Shown piece by piece: positions 1 to 9,483 of a stretch of 64,000 bases of DNA; within the stretch, counting starts at the first letter, position 1; each line of letters starts with the position of its first letter. Under the pieces are notes generated by a model. It was not told where the DNA came from and searched no databases. It saw only the letters and a list, made by a program, of their open reading frames with translations. This DNA comes from Ochrobactrum sp. CM-21-5 (GTDB lineage: Bacteria > Pseudomonadota > Alphaproteobacteria > Rhizobiales > Rhizobiaceae). The position numbers and the translations under genes are program-made. The stretch covers positions 992,001-1,056,000 of the forward strand of contig NZ_JACLZJ010000001.1 of NCBI RefSeq assembly GCF_014253075.1, read 5' to 3'.

Positions 1-31
1 GAAACTGCCCGCCCGCGGTTTCGGTCGACTG

Positions 32-60
32 GTCGAGAGCCCTCAGTAAGGGCTCTCGAC
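32..60 (+). terminator. Rho-independent terminator over the betB stop codon
   Basis: A perfect 12-bp inverted repeat (32-43 with 49-60) has a 5-nt loop and is followed by TTTT at 61-64 on the plus strand. The stop codon of betB lies across the loop junction. The T-run is on the plus-strand side, so the hairpin best serves a plus-strand transcript arriving from left of the window, while the stem can also stop the bet operon. Confidence 0.7.
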
Positions 61-1506
61 TTTTCCCATCTCCACATAGACGGTCTTGATCTGGCTATAA
101 TGGGACAACGCCGCAATGCCATTCTCACGGCCAATACCGGATTGCTTGTAGCCGCCGAAAGGCACCTCCACCGGTGTCAGGTTATACGCGTTGATCCAGC
201 AAGTGCCTGCCTTGATCTGGCCGATTACGCGATGGCCGCGTGAAAGATCGGCGGTAAACACGCCTGCCGCCAGACCGAATTCGGTATCGTTGGCGCGAGC
301 GATTACTTCATCTTCATCCGAAAATTCCAGCACGCTCATCACTGGTCCGAAAATCTCCTCGCGGGCGATCGCCATTTCATCGGTTACATCGGTAAAGACT
401 GTCGGCTCGATGAAGAAACCTTTGTCGAAGCCTTGTAGTTTGGGCACGCTGCCACCGCAAGCCAGCGTTGCGCCTTCCGCTTTGCCCTTCTCGATGTAGG
501 CCAGAACCTTGTCGCGCTGGCTGGCGCTGACCAGCGGACCCATCTGGGTCGCTTCGTCCAGCGGATCGCCAATGCGGATTTTGCGGGTGCGTTCGACAAG
601 GCGCTCGACGAAACGCTCATGGATGTTCTTGTGTACGAAAACGCGGGTGCCGTTCGAGCAAACCTGCCCGGTCGAATAGAAATTGCCGAGCATAGCGCCG
701 CCGATTGCGCTTTCCAGATCTGCATCGTCGAATACGATCAGCGGCGACTTGCCGCCGAGTTCCATTGTGACGTGCTTCAGATGTTCGCCTGCCTGCGCCA
801 TGATACGCTTGCCTGTAGGCACCGAGCCGGTCAGCGAAACCTTGGCGGTCATGCGGTGGTTGACGAGCGCTGCCCCCACATCGCCGAAACCCTGCACGAC
901 GTTGAACAGACCATCAGGCAAACCCGCCTCTTTGTAGGCTTCCGCAAGCGCCAAAGCTGAAAGCGGCGTATTTTCAGACGGCTTGAAGATGAAGGCATTG
1001 CCCATGGCGAGCGCCGGAGCGGATTTCCAGGCTGCGATCTGGATCGGATAATTCCATGCGCCAATGCCCACACAAATGCCCAAGGCTTCGCGACGCGTAT
1101 AGGCGAAGGAGCCACCGAGTTCCACGAATTCGCCGTTGAAGCCCGAAATGATGCCGCCGAAGAATTCCAGCGCATCTGCCGCCGAAGCGGCGTCGGCAAC
1201 CAGTGTTTCCTGAAGCGCCTTGCCGGTGTCCATCGTTTCTAGCTTGGAGAGCTTCTTGTTCTTTTCGCGCAGAATTTCAGCTGTGCGGCGCAGAATGCGG
1301 CCGCGTTCGACAGGCTTCAGCGCCGCCCATTCACCTTGTGCTTTCAACGCGGCTGCGTAAGCCGCCTCGATTACGTCCGGTGTGGCGGAATAGAGCTTTG
1401 CGATTTCCTCAGCTGTCGCTGGATAAATGACGGGAAGCGGCCGTCCGGCCTTGTCTTCCACATAGGCGCCGCCGATGAAATGCGAGGCTTTGGGTTGTGC
1501 TTTCAT
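43..1506 (-). CDS. betB: Betaine aldehyde dehydrogenase
   Basis: NAD(P)-dependent aldehyde dehydrogenase, 487 residues, that oxidises betaine aldehyde to glycine betaine in the cytoplasm, the last step of osmoprotectant synthesis from choline. The general-base glutamate lies in VTMELGG (about residue 249) and the catalytic cysteine in STGQVCSNG (about residue 283); the NAD-binding WNYP segment is at about 151. The reading frame opens 12 codons further upstream, but the methionine beginning [10 protein letters not shown] fits the family length and leaves a normal gap to betA. It is the last gene of the betI-betA-betB operon, 90 bp after betA. The assignment as BetB rather than another aldehyde dehydrogenase rests on both the sequence and the operon. 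Confidence 0.95.
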   Translation of the reverse strand: MKAQPKASHFIGGAYVEDKAGRPLPVIYPATAEEIAKLYSATPDVIEAAYAAALKAQGEWAALKPVERGRILRRTAEILREKNKKLSKLETMDTGKALQETLVADAASAADALEFFGGIISGFNGEFVELGGSFAYTRREALGICVGIGAWNYPIQIAAWKSAPALAMGNAFIFKPSENTPLSALALAEAYKEAGLPDGLFNVVQGFGDVGAALVNHRMTAKVSLTGSVPTGKRIMAQAGEHLKHVTMELGGKSPLIVFDDADLESAIGGAMLGNFYSTGQVCSNGTRVFVHKNIHERFVERLVERTRKIRIGDPLDEATQMGPLVSASQRDKVLAYIEKGKAEGATLACGGSVPKLQGFDKGFFIEPTVFTDVTDEMAIAREEIFGPVMSVLEFSDEDEVIARANDTEFGLAAGVFTADLSRGHRVIGQIKAGTCWINAYNLTPVEVPFGGYKQSGIGRENGIAALSHYSQIKTVYVEMGKVESPY

Positions 1507-1596
1507 TGTTTTTTCCTGCTTCGATTTGAAGGAATAGGGCATATGTTGAACGGCGTTTTACCCAGTCCTGAACATACTCGCGTTTCCTCTGACGCG

Positions 1597-3246
1597 TCAG
1601 CGGTCCGAAACCTGCCAGCGTGGATTGATCCACGGTTCCTGATTGGATCGCGCCAACGGCGTGCGGCCAAGAATATGATCGGACGCCTTTTCGCCCACCA
1701 TGATCGATGGCCCGTTGAGATTGCCATTGGGGATGCGCGGAAAGATGGATGAATCCGCCACACGAAGGCCTTCGACGCCAATCACCCGGCATTCAGGATC
1801 AACCACCGCAAAAGGATCGTCAACCGCGCCCATTCTGCATGTGCCGCAGGGATGGAAAGCGCTTTCCACATGCTCACGGATGAAATTGTCGATTTCGGCA
1901 TCGGTCTGCACGCTGGCGCCGGGCTGAATTTCCGCGCCGCGATAGGCGTCGAATGCCGCCTGTCCAAAGATTTCGCGCGTCAGCCGCACGCAATGACGGA
2001 AATCGGCCCAGTCGTCGTCATGCGACATGTAATTGAATCTGATGACGGGCTTTTCGCGAGGATTGGCCGAGCGCAGCGTCACGCTGCCGCGCGATTTCGA
2101 GCGCATAGGGCCGACATGCGCCTGAAAGCCGTGCGACTGTGCCGCCGCCTTGCCGTCATAGCGGATCGCGACCGGCAGAAAGTGATACTGGATATCCGGA
2201 TATTCCACGCCCGCTTTCGAGCGTACGAAAGCTGCGGATTCGAAGTGATTGGTGGCACCATCGCCTGTTTTGAAAAACAGCCATTCCGCGCCAATTTTCG
2301 CTTTGGAAAACAGGTTCAGCTTGGAATAAAGCGTGATAGGTTGCGTGCATTCCTGCTGGATATAAACCTCCAGATGATCCTGAAGGTTCTGGCCGACGCC
2401 GGGGCGGTCGGCGACGACCTCTATGCCATGCGCTTTCAGGTGCGCGGCAGGACCGATGCCGGAAAGCATCAGCAGTTTGGGTGAGTTGATCGACGATGCG
2501 GCGATGATGACCTCGCGCCGCGCCCGGATGGTCGAGAAGGTGCGGCCTGCCTCGATCTCGACGCCGACGGCGCGCTTGCCTTCCAGCACGATCTTGCGGG
2601 CAAGACCCTTGACCAGCTTCACATTCGGGCGCTTCAACGCCGGTTTCAGATAGGCATTGGCGGCAGACCAGCGGCGTCCATTATGGATCGTCTGCTCCAT
2701 CGGGCCGAAGCCCTCCTGCTTCTCGCCGTTATAGTCTTCTGTGATCTCGAAGCCCGCCTGTTGGCCCGCTTCGACAAAGGCGTGAAACAGTGGATTGTCG
2801 CGCTTGCCGCGCTGGATATGCAGCGGGCCGCTGGTGCCGCGCCAGCCTTCCTGTCCGCCATGCGAATTTTCCATCCGCTTGAAATAGGGCAGCACATCGG
2901 CGAAACCCCACCCGCCTGCGCCACTCTCCGACCAGTGGTCGTAATCGCGTGCATGACCGCGCACGTAGACCATGCCATTGATCGAGGACGAACCGCCCAG
3001 CACCTTGCCGCGCGGCGTCACCAGACTGCGCCCGCCAATATGCGGTTCGGGTTCGGTGGAAAATCCCCAGTCATAGGTCTCCATGTTCATGGGGAAGGAG
3101 AGGGCGGCGGGCATCTGGATCAGCGGCCCCACGTCGGGCACGCCGTATTCGATGACGATGACTGAATACCTGCCGTCTTCCGACAGGCGATAGGCCATGG
3201 CAGACCCGGCGGAGCCTGAACCGATGATGACGAAATCTGCTTCCAT
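1597..3246 (-). CDS. betA: Choline dehydrogenase
   Basis: FAD-dependent GMC-family oxidoreductase of 549 residues that oxidises choline to betaine aldehyde at the inner membrane. The ADP-binding motif [18 protein letters not shown] sits at residues 7-24, the GMC signature region [13 protein letters not shown] follows at about 80, and the C-terminal HPCGTCRMG contains the catalytic histidine of the family. It begins 2 bp after the betI stop codon, so the two are translationally linked, and betB follows. The length and both GMC signatures match BetA closely. Regulation is expected through BetI and choline. Confidence 0.95.
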   Translation of the reverse strand: MEADFVIIGSGSAGSAMAYRLSEDGRYSVIVIEYGVPDVGPLIQMPAALSFPMNMETYDWGFSTEPEPHIGGRSLVTPRGKVLGGSSSINGMVYVRGHARDYDHWSESGAGGWGFADVLPYFKRMENSHGGQEGWRGTSGPLHIQRGKRDNPLFHAFVEAGQQAGFEITEDYNGEKQEGFGPMEQTIHNGRRWSAANAYLKPALKRPNVKLVKGLARKIVLEGKRAVGVEIEAGRTFSTIRARREVIIAASSINSPKLLMLSGIGPAAHLKAHGIEVVADRPGVGQNLQDHLEVYIQQECTQPITLYSKLNLFSKAKIGAEWLFFKTGDGATNHFESAAFVRSKAGVEYPDIQYHFLPVAIRYDGKAAAQSHGFQAHVGPMRSKSRGSVTLRSANPREKPVIRFNYMSHDDDWADFRHCVRLTREIFGQAAFDAYRGAEIQPGASVQTDAEIDNFIREHVESAFHPCGTCRMGAVDDPFAVVDPECRVIGVEGLRVADSSIFPRIPNGNLNGPSIMVGEKASDHILGRTPLARSNQEPWINPRWQVSDR

Positions 3247-3248
3247 GT

Positions 3249-3833
3249 TTACCCCCTCACCAAAAGCTGAACGGCAATGTAATCTTCCACCAGCGCGGTG
3301 GCCGAGGCGGCATCCGGCGCGTCAGCGCCCAGCGCGTGACGGATATAAAGCCCGTCGATCAGCGCGCCGGCACCTTCAGCGATGCGGTGTGCCCGGTCGC
3401 GGCTGGTCAGTTGTTCAAGTGCGAAAACAAGATTGGAATGAAGGCGTCGCGCATAGATGCGCAAGAGCCGCCGCGTGTCCTCCGACTGTTGTGCATGCAC
3501 ATAGAAAGTGAGCCAGGCGGCAATGGTTTCCTGCGAGAACTGCGCGGCGGAAAAATTGACGGCGATAATTGCGGCAATGCGTTGATGCGGCGTTTCGGTC
3601 TGCTTCACTGCGGCATTGAGATCGCTGCCCAGTTCGCGCAACAGATGGCGCATCGTGGCGAGGATCAGCTTATCCTTTCCGCCGAAATAATGATGCGCCA
3701 GCGCAGGTGAGACGCCGGCTTCATGGGCGATCTGCGCGACCGTGACATCCAGCGAACCGCGCTGGCCGATTGTGCGGATGGCGGCATCGATAAGTTCGCG
3801 CCGCCGTAAGGGTTCCATCCCGATCTTGGGCAT
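3249..3833 (-). CDS. betI: TetR-family choline-responsive repressor BetI
   Basis: A 194-residue TetR-family regulator with an N-terminal helix-turn-helix ([24 protein letters not shown], residues about 26-50) and a helical ligand-binding domain. BetI proteins repress the bet genes until choline is present. The start at [15 protein letters not shown] was chosen because the open frame upstream of it runs through the promoter region and into the divergent gene without resemblance to a protein family. First gene of betI-betA-betB; a palindrome 44 bp upstream of its start is a likely operator. Confidence 0.93.
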   Translation of the reverse strand: MPKIGMEPLRRRELIDAAIRTIGQRGSLDVTVAQIAHEAGVSPALAHHYFGGKDKLILATMRHLLRELGSDLNAAVKQTETPHQRIAAIIAVNFSAAQFSQETIAAWLTFYVHAQQSEDTRRLLRIYARRLHSNLVFALEQLTSRDRAHRIAEGAGALIDGLYIRHALGADAPDAASATALVEDYIAVQLLVRG

Positions 3834-3876
3834 GTTCTGGCTCCAGTTTTCAGGCTTGTTCAATTGTATTTTAATT

Positions 3877-3896
3877 TTGATTGACTCATCAATCAA
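3877..3896. promoter_or_regulatory. Putative BetI operator
   Basis: TTGATTGA, a 4-nt spacer CTCA, and TCAATCAA form a perfect 8-bp inverted repeat between betI and the divergent asparaginase gene. The half-site resembles the TTGATTG element of the E. coli BetI operator (recalled, not searched). Its position suggests autoregulation of betIAB and possibly control of the neighbouring gene. Confidence 0.6.
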
Positions 3897-4013
3897 TAAA
3901 AACTCGCACACAGACGAAAACTCTCGCTGGTTATTTGCGCAGGAGTGCGTATTTTCCGGCCACAGACATAGTGGGTCGTGCGAGCTGCACGACATTCGGG
4001 CGAGGTTGGAACG

Positions 4014-5036
4014 ATGGAAAGCAATCCGGTTCTGGTGGAAGTCTTCCGTGGTGCGGTGGTGGAAAGCCGCCATCGCGGAGCGATTGCCGTCTTCGATGGC
4101 GACGGGCGCAAGGTTTTTGCATTGGGCGATATTGAACGTCCGACCTTTCCGCGGTCGGCGATCAAATCCATTCAGGCGCTGCCGCTGGTTGAAAGCGGTG
4201 CTGCCGATGCGTTCGGCTTTGACGACGCCGATCTTGCCATGGCTTGCGCCTCGCATTCGGGCGAGGAGGAGCATGCGGCGCGTGCTGCGTTGATGCTGAA
4301 GAAGGCCGGGCTTGATTCGACTGCACTCGAATGCGGCAGTCATTGGCCCTTCCAGCAGCCCGTACTCATCAAGCTGGCGCAAAGCGGCAAGACACCGACG
4401 CCGCTGCATAACAATTGCTCCGGCAAGCATGCCGGCTTTCTTGCCGCCTGCGTGCATTGCGGCATGGACACCAAAGGTTATGTGGCCCTGGGTTCCGGCA
4501 TCCAGGACATGGTCCGCGATACGATGGCAGAAGTAACGGGCGCGGCGCACGACGTCGATCATTGCGGTACTGACGGCTGCTCGATCCCGACCTATGCCAT
4601 TCCATTGTCGAAGCTCGCCCATGGCTTCGCGAAAATGGCGACCGGTACCGGACTGGGTGAAAAGCGCGCTAAAGCGGCACGGCGCCTGATCCATGCCTGC
4701 ATGACCGAGCCGTTTTATGTGGCGGGCACAAAACGCGCCTGCACCGAGCTGATGCGCGTGGCGCCCGGACGGATTTTTGCGAAGACGGGCGCCGAAGGCG
4801 TTTTTTGCGGTTCAGTGCCGGAACTAGGCCTCGGTTTCGCGCTGAAATGCGACGATGGCGCAACCCGTGCATCCGAAGCCATGACAGCTTGGCTTCTGGC
4901 TCGACTTTTCCATAAGGAAGAGGCGCTATCGGCAAAGCTCGGGGGTTTCGCCAATCTTGAAATGAAAAACTGGAACGGCATTCCGTTCGGCTGCGTGGCG
5001 CCGTCGGAAGTCCTTCGCAGCGCCGTCATCGGCTGA
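4014..5036 (+). CDS. L-asparaginase, R. etli type (asparaginase II family)
   Basis: A 340-residue asparaginase of the rhizobial, serine-beta-lactamase-like family, unrelated to E. coli AnsA/AnsB, which hydrolyses asparagine to aspartate and ammonia. The residues reported as functional in the R. etli enzyme fall at the same numbers here: Ser48 and Lys51 in FPRSAIK, Ser80 in ASHSGEEEH, Cys135 and Lys138 in NNCSGKH. Cys135 and Lys138 belong to the metal/active-site loop. The start is the ATG preceded by AGGTTGGA; the open frame extends 12 codons further upstream. It is divergent from betI. Whether it responds to choline or asparagine cannot be read from the sequence. Confidence 0.88.
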   Translation: MESNPVLVEVFRGAVVESRHRGAIAVFDGDGRKVFALGDIERPTFPRSAIKSIQALPLVESGAADAFGFDDADLAMACASHSGEEEHAARAALMLKKAGLDSTALECGSHWPFQQPVLIKLAQSGKTPTPLHNNCSGKHAGFLAACVHCGMDTKGYVALGSGIQDMVRDTMAEVTGAAHDVDHCGTDGCSIPTYAIPLSKLAHGFAKMATGTGLGEKRAKAARRLIHACMTEPFYVAGTKRACTELMRVAPGRIFAKTGAEGVFCGSVPELGLGFALKCDDGATRASEAMTAWLLARLFHKEEALSAKLGGFANLEMKNWNGIPFGCVAPSEVLRSAVIG

Positions 5037-5046
5037 AGGCAGGCTT

Positions 5047-5070
5047 GTAAGCCGTGATTGCGCGGCTTAC
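5047..5070 (+). terminator. Weak stem-loop after asparaginase
   Basis: GTAAGCCG (5047-5054) and CGGCTTAC (5063-5070) form a perfect 8-bp stem with an 8-nt loop just after the asparaginase stop codon. There is no clean T-run after it, so it may be a weak terminator or a leader structure of the next gene. Confidence 0.4.
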
Positions 5071-5080
5071 ACTTATTCTT

Positions 5081-5551
5081 ATGAGCAGAGCTTTCACCAA
5101 GGAACAGGATGACACGCCGGTCGATCTTGGCGAACGTCCGGTCAGCCCGCATCGCAATCTCGTCACGCCTGACGGATTGAAGGCGATCGAGGATGAAATC
5201 GCGCAGCTGCAACGCGAACTTGCAGAGGCCAATGTCGCTGCTGAACGTTCGGCCATTGTCCGCATTTCGCGTGATCTGCGTTACTGGATGGCGCGCCGTG
5301 AAACCGCTGAACTCTCGGTGCCTGATCCTGGCAGCGACGTGGTGCGTTTTGGCATGACGGTTACGCTGGAGAATCTCGACGACGGAAATATCCGTACCTG
5401 GACCATCGTGGGTGAGGACGAGGCCGACCCGTCCAGCGGCAAGATTTCTCACGTCGCGCCGGTTGCCATCATGCTGTTCGGCAGGCCCGTCGGCGATGTC
5501 GTGAAGATCAACGGCAAGGATTGGGAGATCGTTTCGGCGAGAGTGCCCTAA
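5081..5551 (+). CDS. GreA/GreB-family transcript cleavage factor
   Basis: A 156-residue protein with an N-terminal coiled-coil (about residues 28-75, LKAIEDEIAQLQRELAEANV) and a C-terminal FKBP-like domain (SDVVRFGMTVTLEN to the end), the layout of Gre factors that bind the RNA polymerase secondary channel and rescue backtracked complexes. The tip of the coiled-coil is short of the classic acidic pair, so it may be a Gre-like factor rather than an active cleavage factor. The ATG at MSRAFTKEQ was chosen over a start nine codons upstream. The gene converges on corA. Confidence 0.75.
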   Translation: MSRAFTKEQDDTPVDLGERPVSPHRNLVTPDGLKAIEDEIAQLQRELAEANVAAERSAIVRISRDLRYWMARRETAELSVPDPGSDVVRFGMTVTLENLDDGNIRTWTIVGEDEADPSSGKISHVAPVAIMLFGRPVGDVVKINGKDWEIVSARVP

Positions 5552-5614
5552 CTTGTTTTTCCGGGAAAATGGGCGTCGGACCCGTCTATTCCTGACCTGC
5601 TTATGCTGGTCTGG

Positions 5615-6607
5615 CTACAGCCACCCCTTCCGTCGGAAATAATAGAGCGGCAGCAAAGCCGAGCCAACCATCAGTCCGAGCGCCATCGGATAGCCCCACG
5701 GAGAATGTAGTTCCGGCATGAAAGAGAAGTTCATGCCATAGATGGAAGCTACAAGCGTTGGTGGCATGAAGCCAACGGCTGCAACGGAAAATATCTTGAT
5801 GATGGCGTTCTGCTCGACCGAGATCAGCCCCACGATGGTATCGAGCAGGAAGGTCACCTTATTGGAAAGAAAATCGACATACGCCGTCAGCGATTGCATG
5901 TCTCGCTCGAGGGATTTTATCCATGAGCGCGTTTCCTTCTTGCCCGAAGCAGGATTGTTGGCTGCTGAAAGATAGACCAGCATGCGGCTCAAACCAGCGA
6001 GGCTTTCACGCATCCGGGAAAGAAACGTCCCCTGTCCACCGATCTGGGTCAGTATGTGACGGAAATCCTGCGTCGTCATCGGGCGCGCCTTGGGCTGGCG
6101 TCGATAAATGGAGTGCGAAGCCGCATCGATCTTGCCCGCCACGCCTTCCAGAATGTCGGCAAGGCGATTTGTTGTAACTTCAGTAATGCCAAGCATGATC
6201 GAAAGCCCCGTACACTTGGCTGAAGTCAAACCGTTTCCGGGCTTGGTGGCGCGCATCATGTAGGTGGTGAAGGATTTCGGACTGGCATAGCGCACGGTGA
6301 TAAGCCGCGTGCCATGCAGAATGAAAGTAACCGGCGCAAGCTCGCGATGATCCAGATCGACCGCATGCAGAATGGGTACAGTCAGGTACTGCGCTCCGGA
6401 TTCCATGTAGAAGCGGCTCGACTCCTCGATTTCCGTCATATCCTCGCGTGTGGGAATCGATATGCCGGTCCATGCTTCCACGATACTGTCTTCGTTCACG
6501 CCGGGTGCGAAAAGGTCGATCCAGATCACGTTTTGCGGCAGCGGTTGTCCCGGTTCGACTTCTACCGTTTCGAGATGGTCTCCTGAGAGACTGTAGAGCG
6601 TGATCAT
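5615..6607 (-). CDS. corA: CorA-family magnesium/cobalt transporter
   Basis: A 330-residue CorA-type divalent cation channel of the inner membrane. An N-terminal soluble domain and long helices (SLERDMQSLTAYVDFLSNKV) are followed by two C-terminal membrane helices; the first ends in the family signature YGMNF (in VASIYGMNFSFMP) and the second is GLMVGSALLPLYYFRRKGWL. The basic C-terminal tail is typical. The gene is divergent from the GntR-family regulator at 6767. Confidence 0.92.
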   Translation of the reverse strand: MITLYSLSGDHLETVEVEPGQPLPQNVIWIDLFAPGVNEDSIVEAWTGISIPTREDMTEIEESSRFYMESGAQYLTVPILHAVDLDHRELAPVTFILHGTRLITVRYASPKSFTTYMMRATKPGNGLTSAKCTGLSIMLGITEVTTNRLADILEGVAGKIDAASHSIYRRQPKARPMTTQDFRHILTQIGGQGTFLSRMRESLAGLSRMLVYLSAANNPASGKKETRSWIKSLERDMQSLTAYVDFLSNKVTFLLDTIVGLISVEQNAIIKIFSVAAVGFMPPTLVASIYGMNFSFMPELHSPWGYPMALGLMVGSALLPLYYFRRKGWL

Positions 6608-6743
6608 GCTGGCACCCGGTTTCTGGACTTGGAATGTCAGATTGCGCGAAAATTGTTAACGGAATACGGCTGATGCGTAGAAACTCCCGATCGGGCGCGC
6701 GAAACGACCCATTGACAGGTGCGATGACGAAGTTTTATTCATC

Positions 6744-6760
6744 AAGTCATCAGATGACTT
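6744..6760. promoter_or_regulatory. Palindromic operator ahead of FadR-type regulator
   Basis: AAGTCATC-A-GATGACTT is a perfect 17-bp palindrome ending 6 bp before the TTG start of the downstream regulator. Size, symmetry and position fit an autoregulatory site for a GntR/FadR-type dimer. It could also cover the ribosome-binding region. Confidence 0.6.
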
Positions 6761-6766
6761 TGGAGC

Positions 6767-7450
6767 TTGGTTTTGAAGGCGGTCTCTCGCAAAAGTTTGG
6801 CCGATGCGGCCATGCATTCCATCCGGTCCGAGATCGTTTCGGGCAACTGGACGATAGGCGAACGGCTGCCAAACGAAGCTGGTTTATCAGCGAGGCTTGG
6901 CGTCAGCCGCGGCACCGTGCGCGAAGCCGTGCGGGCTCTGGTGGCTCAAGGCATGCTGGAAACGCGGCAGGGATCGGGCACTTATGTCCGGTCAGTTGCG
7001 GACACCGCCCGCAGCCTTGACCGTATCCGGCATACGAGCCTGCGCGACAGGTTCGAGACGCGGGCGCTTCTGGAAACGGAAGCAGCACGGCTTGCCGCAC
7101 TGCGCGCGACGCCGGAAACGATCGCGCACCTGGAAAAAATGCTGCAGCAGCGCGGCAATCGCGCCGAACTCGATCGCGCAGCTTTTGTGGCCCGTGATTT
7201 TTCCTTTCATGAAGCTATTGTTGCGGCCTCGGACAACAGCGCGCTCATCGAGGTTTACGCTTTTTTCTCCGCATCCATCCGCGAATCCATTGAAGTAACC
7301 CTTGATGGTGAATTGCCGGAGCCAAGCGATCAGGCGCACCGCAGGATTATAGAGGCAATTGCCAGCGGTGATCCCGACAAAGCGAGTGCAACCGTTCGCA
7401 ATTTCATGGCACCGCTTATCGAAGAACTTGAAAGGTTGCTGGCATTATGA
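6767..7450 (+). CDS. GntR-family (FadR subfamily) transcriptional regulator
   Basis: A 227-residue regulator with an N-terminal winged helix (residues about 10-75; GERLPNEAGLSARLGVSRGTVREAVRAL is the DNA-binding signature) and a C-terminal helical FCD domain (RDRFETRALLETEAARLAAL onwards) that binds a small acid or metal-bound ligand. The start appears to be TTG, with a second TTG two codons on. It overlaps the permease gene by 4 bp (ATGA), so the two are one operon. A palindrome just upstream suggests autoregulation. The ligand is unknown; the permease substrate is the natural candidate. Confidence 0.88.
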   Translation: MVLKAVSRKSLADAAMHSIRSEIVSGNWTIGERLPNEAGLSARLGVSRGTVREAVRALVAQGMLETRQGSGTYVRSVADTARSLDRIRHTSLRDRFETRALLETEAARLAALRATPETIAHLEKMLQQRGNRAELDRAAFVARDFSFHEAIVAASDNSALIEVYAFFSASIRESIEVTLDGELPEPSDQAHRRIIEAIASGDPDKASATVRNFMAPLIEELERLLAL

Positions 7451-8757
7451 GCCGCACGAGAACCGCACAGTCCGGCAATGGGATGGAAGACGATATGACG
7501 TTGCAGGCCGAAGCGCCTCTGGTCGATGCCGAAGCGGATAGCGTGCCGCGGCCGCCTGCGCAGCAGTCTCCAAGCAAAGTCCTTCGCATACTTCTCGGGG
7601 TCAGCCTTGTGCTGATCGCCGCCAATCTTCGTCCGGTTTTCTCCAGTGTTTCCGTACTTCTGCCGGAAATCATCGATGCGACTGGCATGTCGTCCGTTGC
7701 GGCGGGCATCTTGACCACCTTGCCGGTACTCTGCCTAGGCGTCTTCGCCCCATTTGCACCCCGTCTTGCCCAGCGCTATGGTGCCGAACGGGTGCTGTTG
7801 TTTGTTCTGGTGGTTCTCACCCTGGGGACTGCGATCCGCGGCATCGGCACATTTTCCTCACTTTATATCGGCGCCACGCTCGCCGGCGCGGCAATTGCCA
7901 TGGGCAATGTGCTCTTGCCGGGCGTGGTGAAGCGGGATTTCCCGAAAACCGCGGCAATCATGACTGGCCTTTACACGATGGCGCTTTGCGCAGGCGCGGC
8001 ATCCGCAGCAGGTTTCACGATTCCCATCAAGAACATGCTTGGCGGTTCCTGGAATCTGGCGCTGGCATTCTGGGCCGTTCCGGCGTTGCTGATGCTGGCC
8101 CTCTGGCTTCCCCAGGCCCTGCGGACAAAGCACAATGTCGCCCATTCGGGCTTCAGGCTCGTGGGATTGTGGAAAGACAAGCTCGCCTGGCAGGTAACAT
8201 TGTTCATGGGGCTGCAATCATCGACGGCCTATATCGTCTTTGGCTGGCTTGCGCCTATTCTGCGCGAAAGGGGCCTGAGTGCGACCACAGCCGGCGGTCT
8301 TGTTTCCTTCTCCATCATGGCGCAGGTCGCCGCCTGTCTGGCGATACCGTCCATCGCAACGCGGATGAAAAGCCAGAGCCTCATCAATGTGCTTTTGTGT
8401 GCTTGCGCCACGCTTGCCCTGATCGGTTTCCTGTATCTCCCTGAGTGGACATTCTGGCTGCTTGCGGCGGTGCAGGGCATCGGGCAGGGTGGGTTGATCG
8501 CCGCCGCTATGATGGTGATCGTTCTGCGATCCCCGGATTCGCACACAGCCGCTCACCTTTCCGGCATGGCGCAATGCGTTGGCTATATTCTGGCGGCCGT
8601 CGGCCCGCTGGTTGTCGGCGTGATCCACAGCGCTACAGGCAGTTTCGCAACCTGTGGGCTGTTCTTTGCACTTCTGGGGTTGGGCGCAGCGGTCAATGGC
8701 TGGCTTTCAGGTCGGGCGCGCCATGTCGACGTGCAGGTCTTGAAGGAAGGCGGATAA
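7447..8757 (+). CDS. MFS transporter, CynX/NimT-like
   Basis: A 436-residue major facilitator protein with about 12 hydrophobic helices after a 45-residue cytoplasmic N-terminus. The first helix LGVSLVLIAANLRPVFSSVS, with its asparagine-arginine pair, is characteristic of the cyanate/2-nitroimidazole transporter (CynX/NimT) group. The ATG overlaps the stop codon of the FadR-type regulator, indicating coupled translation and probably substrate-responsive control. No cyanate-degrading enzyme lies nearby, so the substrate is left open. Confidence 0.85.
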   Translation: MSRTRTAQSGNGMEDDMTLQAEAPLVDAEADSVPRPPAQQSPSKVLRILLGVSLVLIAANLRPVFSSVSVLLPEIIDATGMSSVAAGILTTLPVLCLGVFAPFAPRLAQRYGAERVLLFVLVVLTLGTAIRGIGTFSSLYIGATLAGAAIAMGNVLLPGVVKRDFPKTAAIMTGLYTMALCAGAASAAGFTIPIKNMLGGSWNLALAFWAVPALLMLALWLPQALRTKHNVAHSGFRLVGLWKDKLAWQVTLFMGLQSSTAYIVFGWLAPILRERGLSATTAGGLVSFSIMAQVAACLAIPSIATRMKSQSLINVLLCACATLALIGFLYLPEWTFWLLAAVQGIGQGGLIAAAMMVIVLRSPDSHTAAHLSGMAQCVGYILAAVGPLVVGVIHSATGSFATCGLFFALLGLGAAVNGWLSGRARHVDVQVLKEGG

Positions 8758-8790
8758 CAAAAAACCCCGGCAAAACCGGGGCCTTGTTTG
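8757..8790. terminator. Bidirectional terminator
   Basis: CCCCGG (8765-8770) and CCGGGG (8776-8781) form a GC-rich stem with a CAAAA loop, flanked by an A-run on the left and CCTTGTTT on the right. It sits between converging genes and can serve both. Confidence 0.8.
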
Positions 8791-8803
8791 AAACGGGCTG
8801 GGT

Positions 8804-9166
8804 TCAGACAAACTGGCCGAGACCCGGGATTGCGCCGATGACGGCGTCCACCGGCTCGTCACCCGCCTTTTCTTTCGCAAAGCGGATCGTCTCCTTGGCG
8901 ACGCCCGAGATTTCTCCCATGCCGAGACCAGCCGACATCAGCTGCGAACCGAGGCCCATCACGCCACCCATCAGATTCGACAGAAAGCCGCCGCTCTTGA
9001 CTTGCGAAACGGCTTCTTCCGCACCGGGAATGGCGGCGAGCAGCAGCTGCACTTTGTCGGCGGGCCCTTCTTTCTGAAGAAATGCCAGAATCATGCCGAC
9101 AGACTTTTCAGCTGTTGCCGCGTCGATGCCGACATTGGAGGTGATACGAGCGATCAGTTCTTCCAT
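8804..9166 (-). CDS. Small conserved protein, DUF2267/DUF2780-like
   Basis: A 120-residue protein that I cannot assign to a function. It starts with a helical segment (MEELIARITSNVGIDAATAEKSVGMILAFL) like that of DUF2267/DUF2780 proteins, has a glycine-rich middle (GGFLSNLMGGVMGLGSQLMSAG) and ends in IGAIPGLGQFV. It has no signal peptide and no certain membrane helix. The start is the ATG preceded by GGGAGAG on the minus strand; the frame is open for 20 more codons. Monocistronic, converging on the MFS gene across a shared terminator. Confidence 0.7.
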   Translation of the reverse strand: MEELIARITSNVGIDAATAEKSVGMILAFLQKEGPADKVQLLLAAIPGAEEAVSQVKSGGFLSNLMGGVMGLGSQLMSAGLGMGEISGVAKETIRFAKEKAGDEPVDAVIGAIPGLGQFV

Positions 9167-9483
9167 GGAACTCTCCCAAAAAAATCTTACGTTTACGTAA
9201 TATGCATTCTCGCGGACGGTTTGCAAGCGTGCCGGAAACGAAAATAGAGGGAAAGCTTATCCGGGAGCTATGAAAAGGCCAAGGATGCAGTGACAGGCAT
9301 ATCAGAGCGATTTTTTTGGTTGAAGAGTATTTTGGCTGAAAGCGTTTGAATGCGATGTTCTTTCTGGCGACTTATCCAGTCAAGATGCGGCTTTATCGTT
9401 GTCGTGCGACAGGGCGACGGTTATATCTTTGTAAAGCCCTGTTTTGCGCAGGGTTCGCTTGAACAGAGGGAGCAAGCTGCCTG
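9167..9483. other. Intergenic region between divergent genes
   Basis: A 317-bp gap between the small unknown gene (minus) and the YjgR-like ATPase gene (plus). It must contain both promoters; the stretch around 9186-9205 (TACGTTTACGTAATATGCAT) is AT-rich and partly palindromic. No open frame with coding character and no strong hairpin was seen. GAGGGAG at 9464-9470 is the ribosome-binding site of the ATPase gene. Confidence 0.5.

Noticed and set aside
849-1199. A 116-codon minus-strand frame inside betB
   Set aside because: It is out of phase with a clear, complete aldehyde dehydrogenase and has the arginine/serine-rich make-up of a shadow frame.
1852-2484. A 210-codon plus-strand frame antisense to betA
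   Set aside because: Antisense shadow of a conserved gene; no start context and no recognisable domain.
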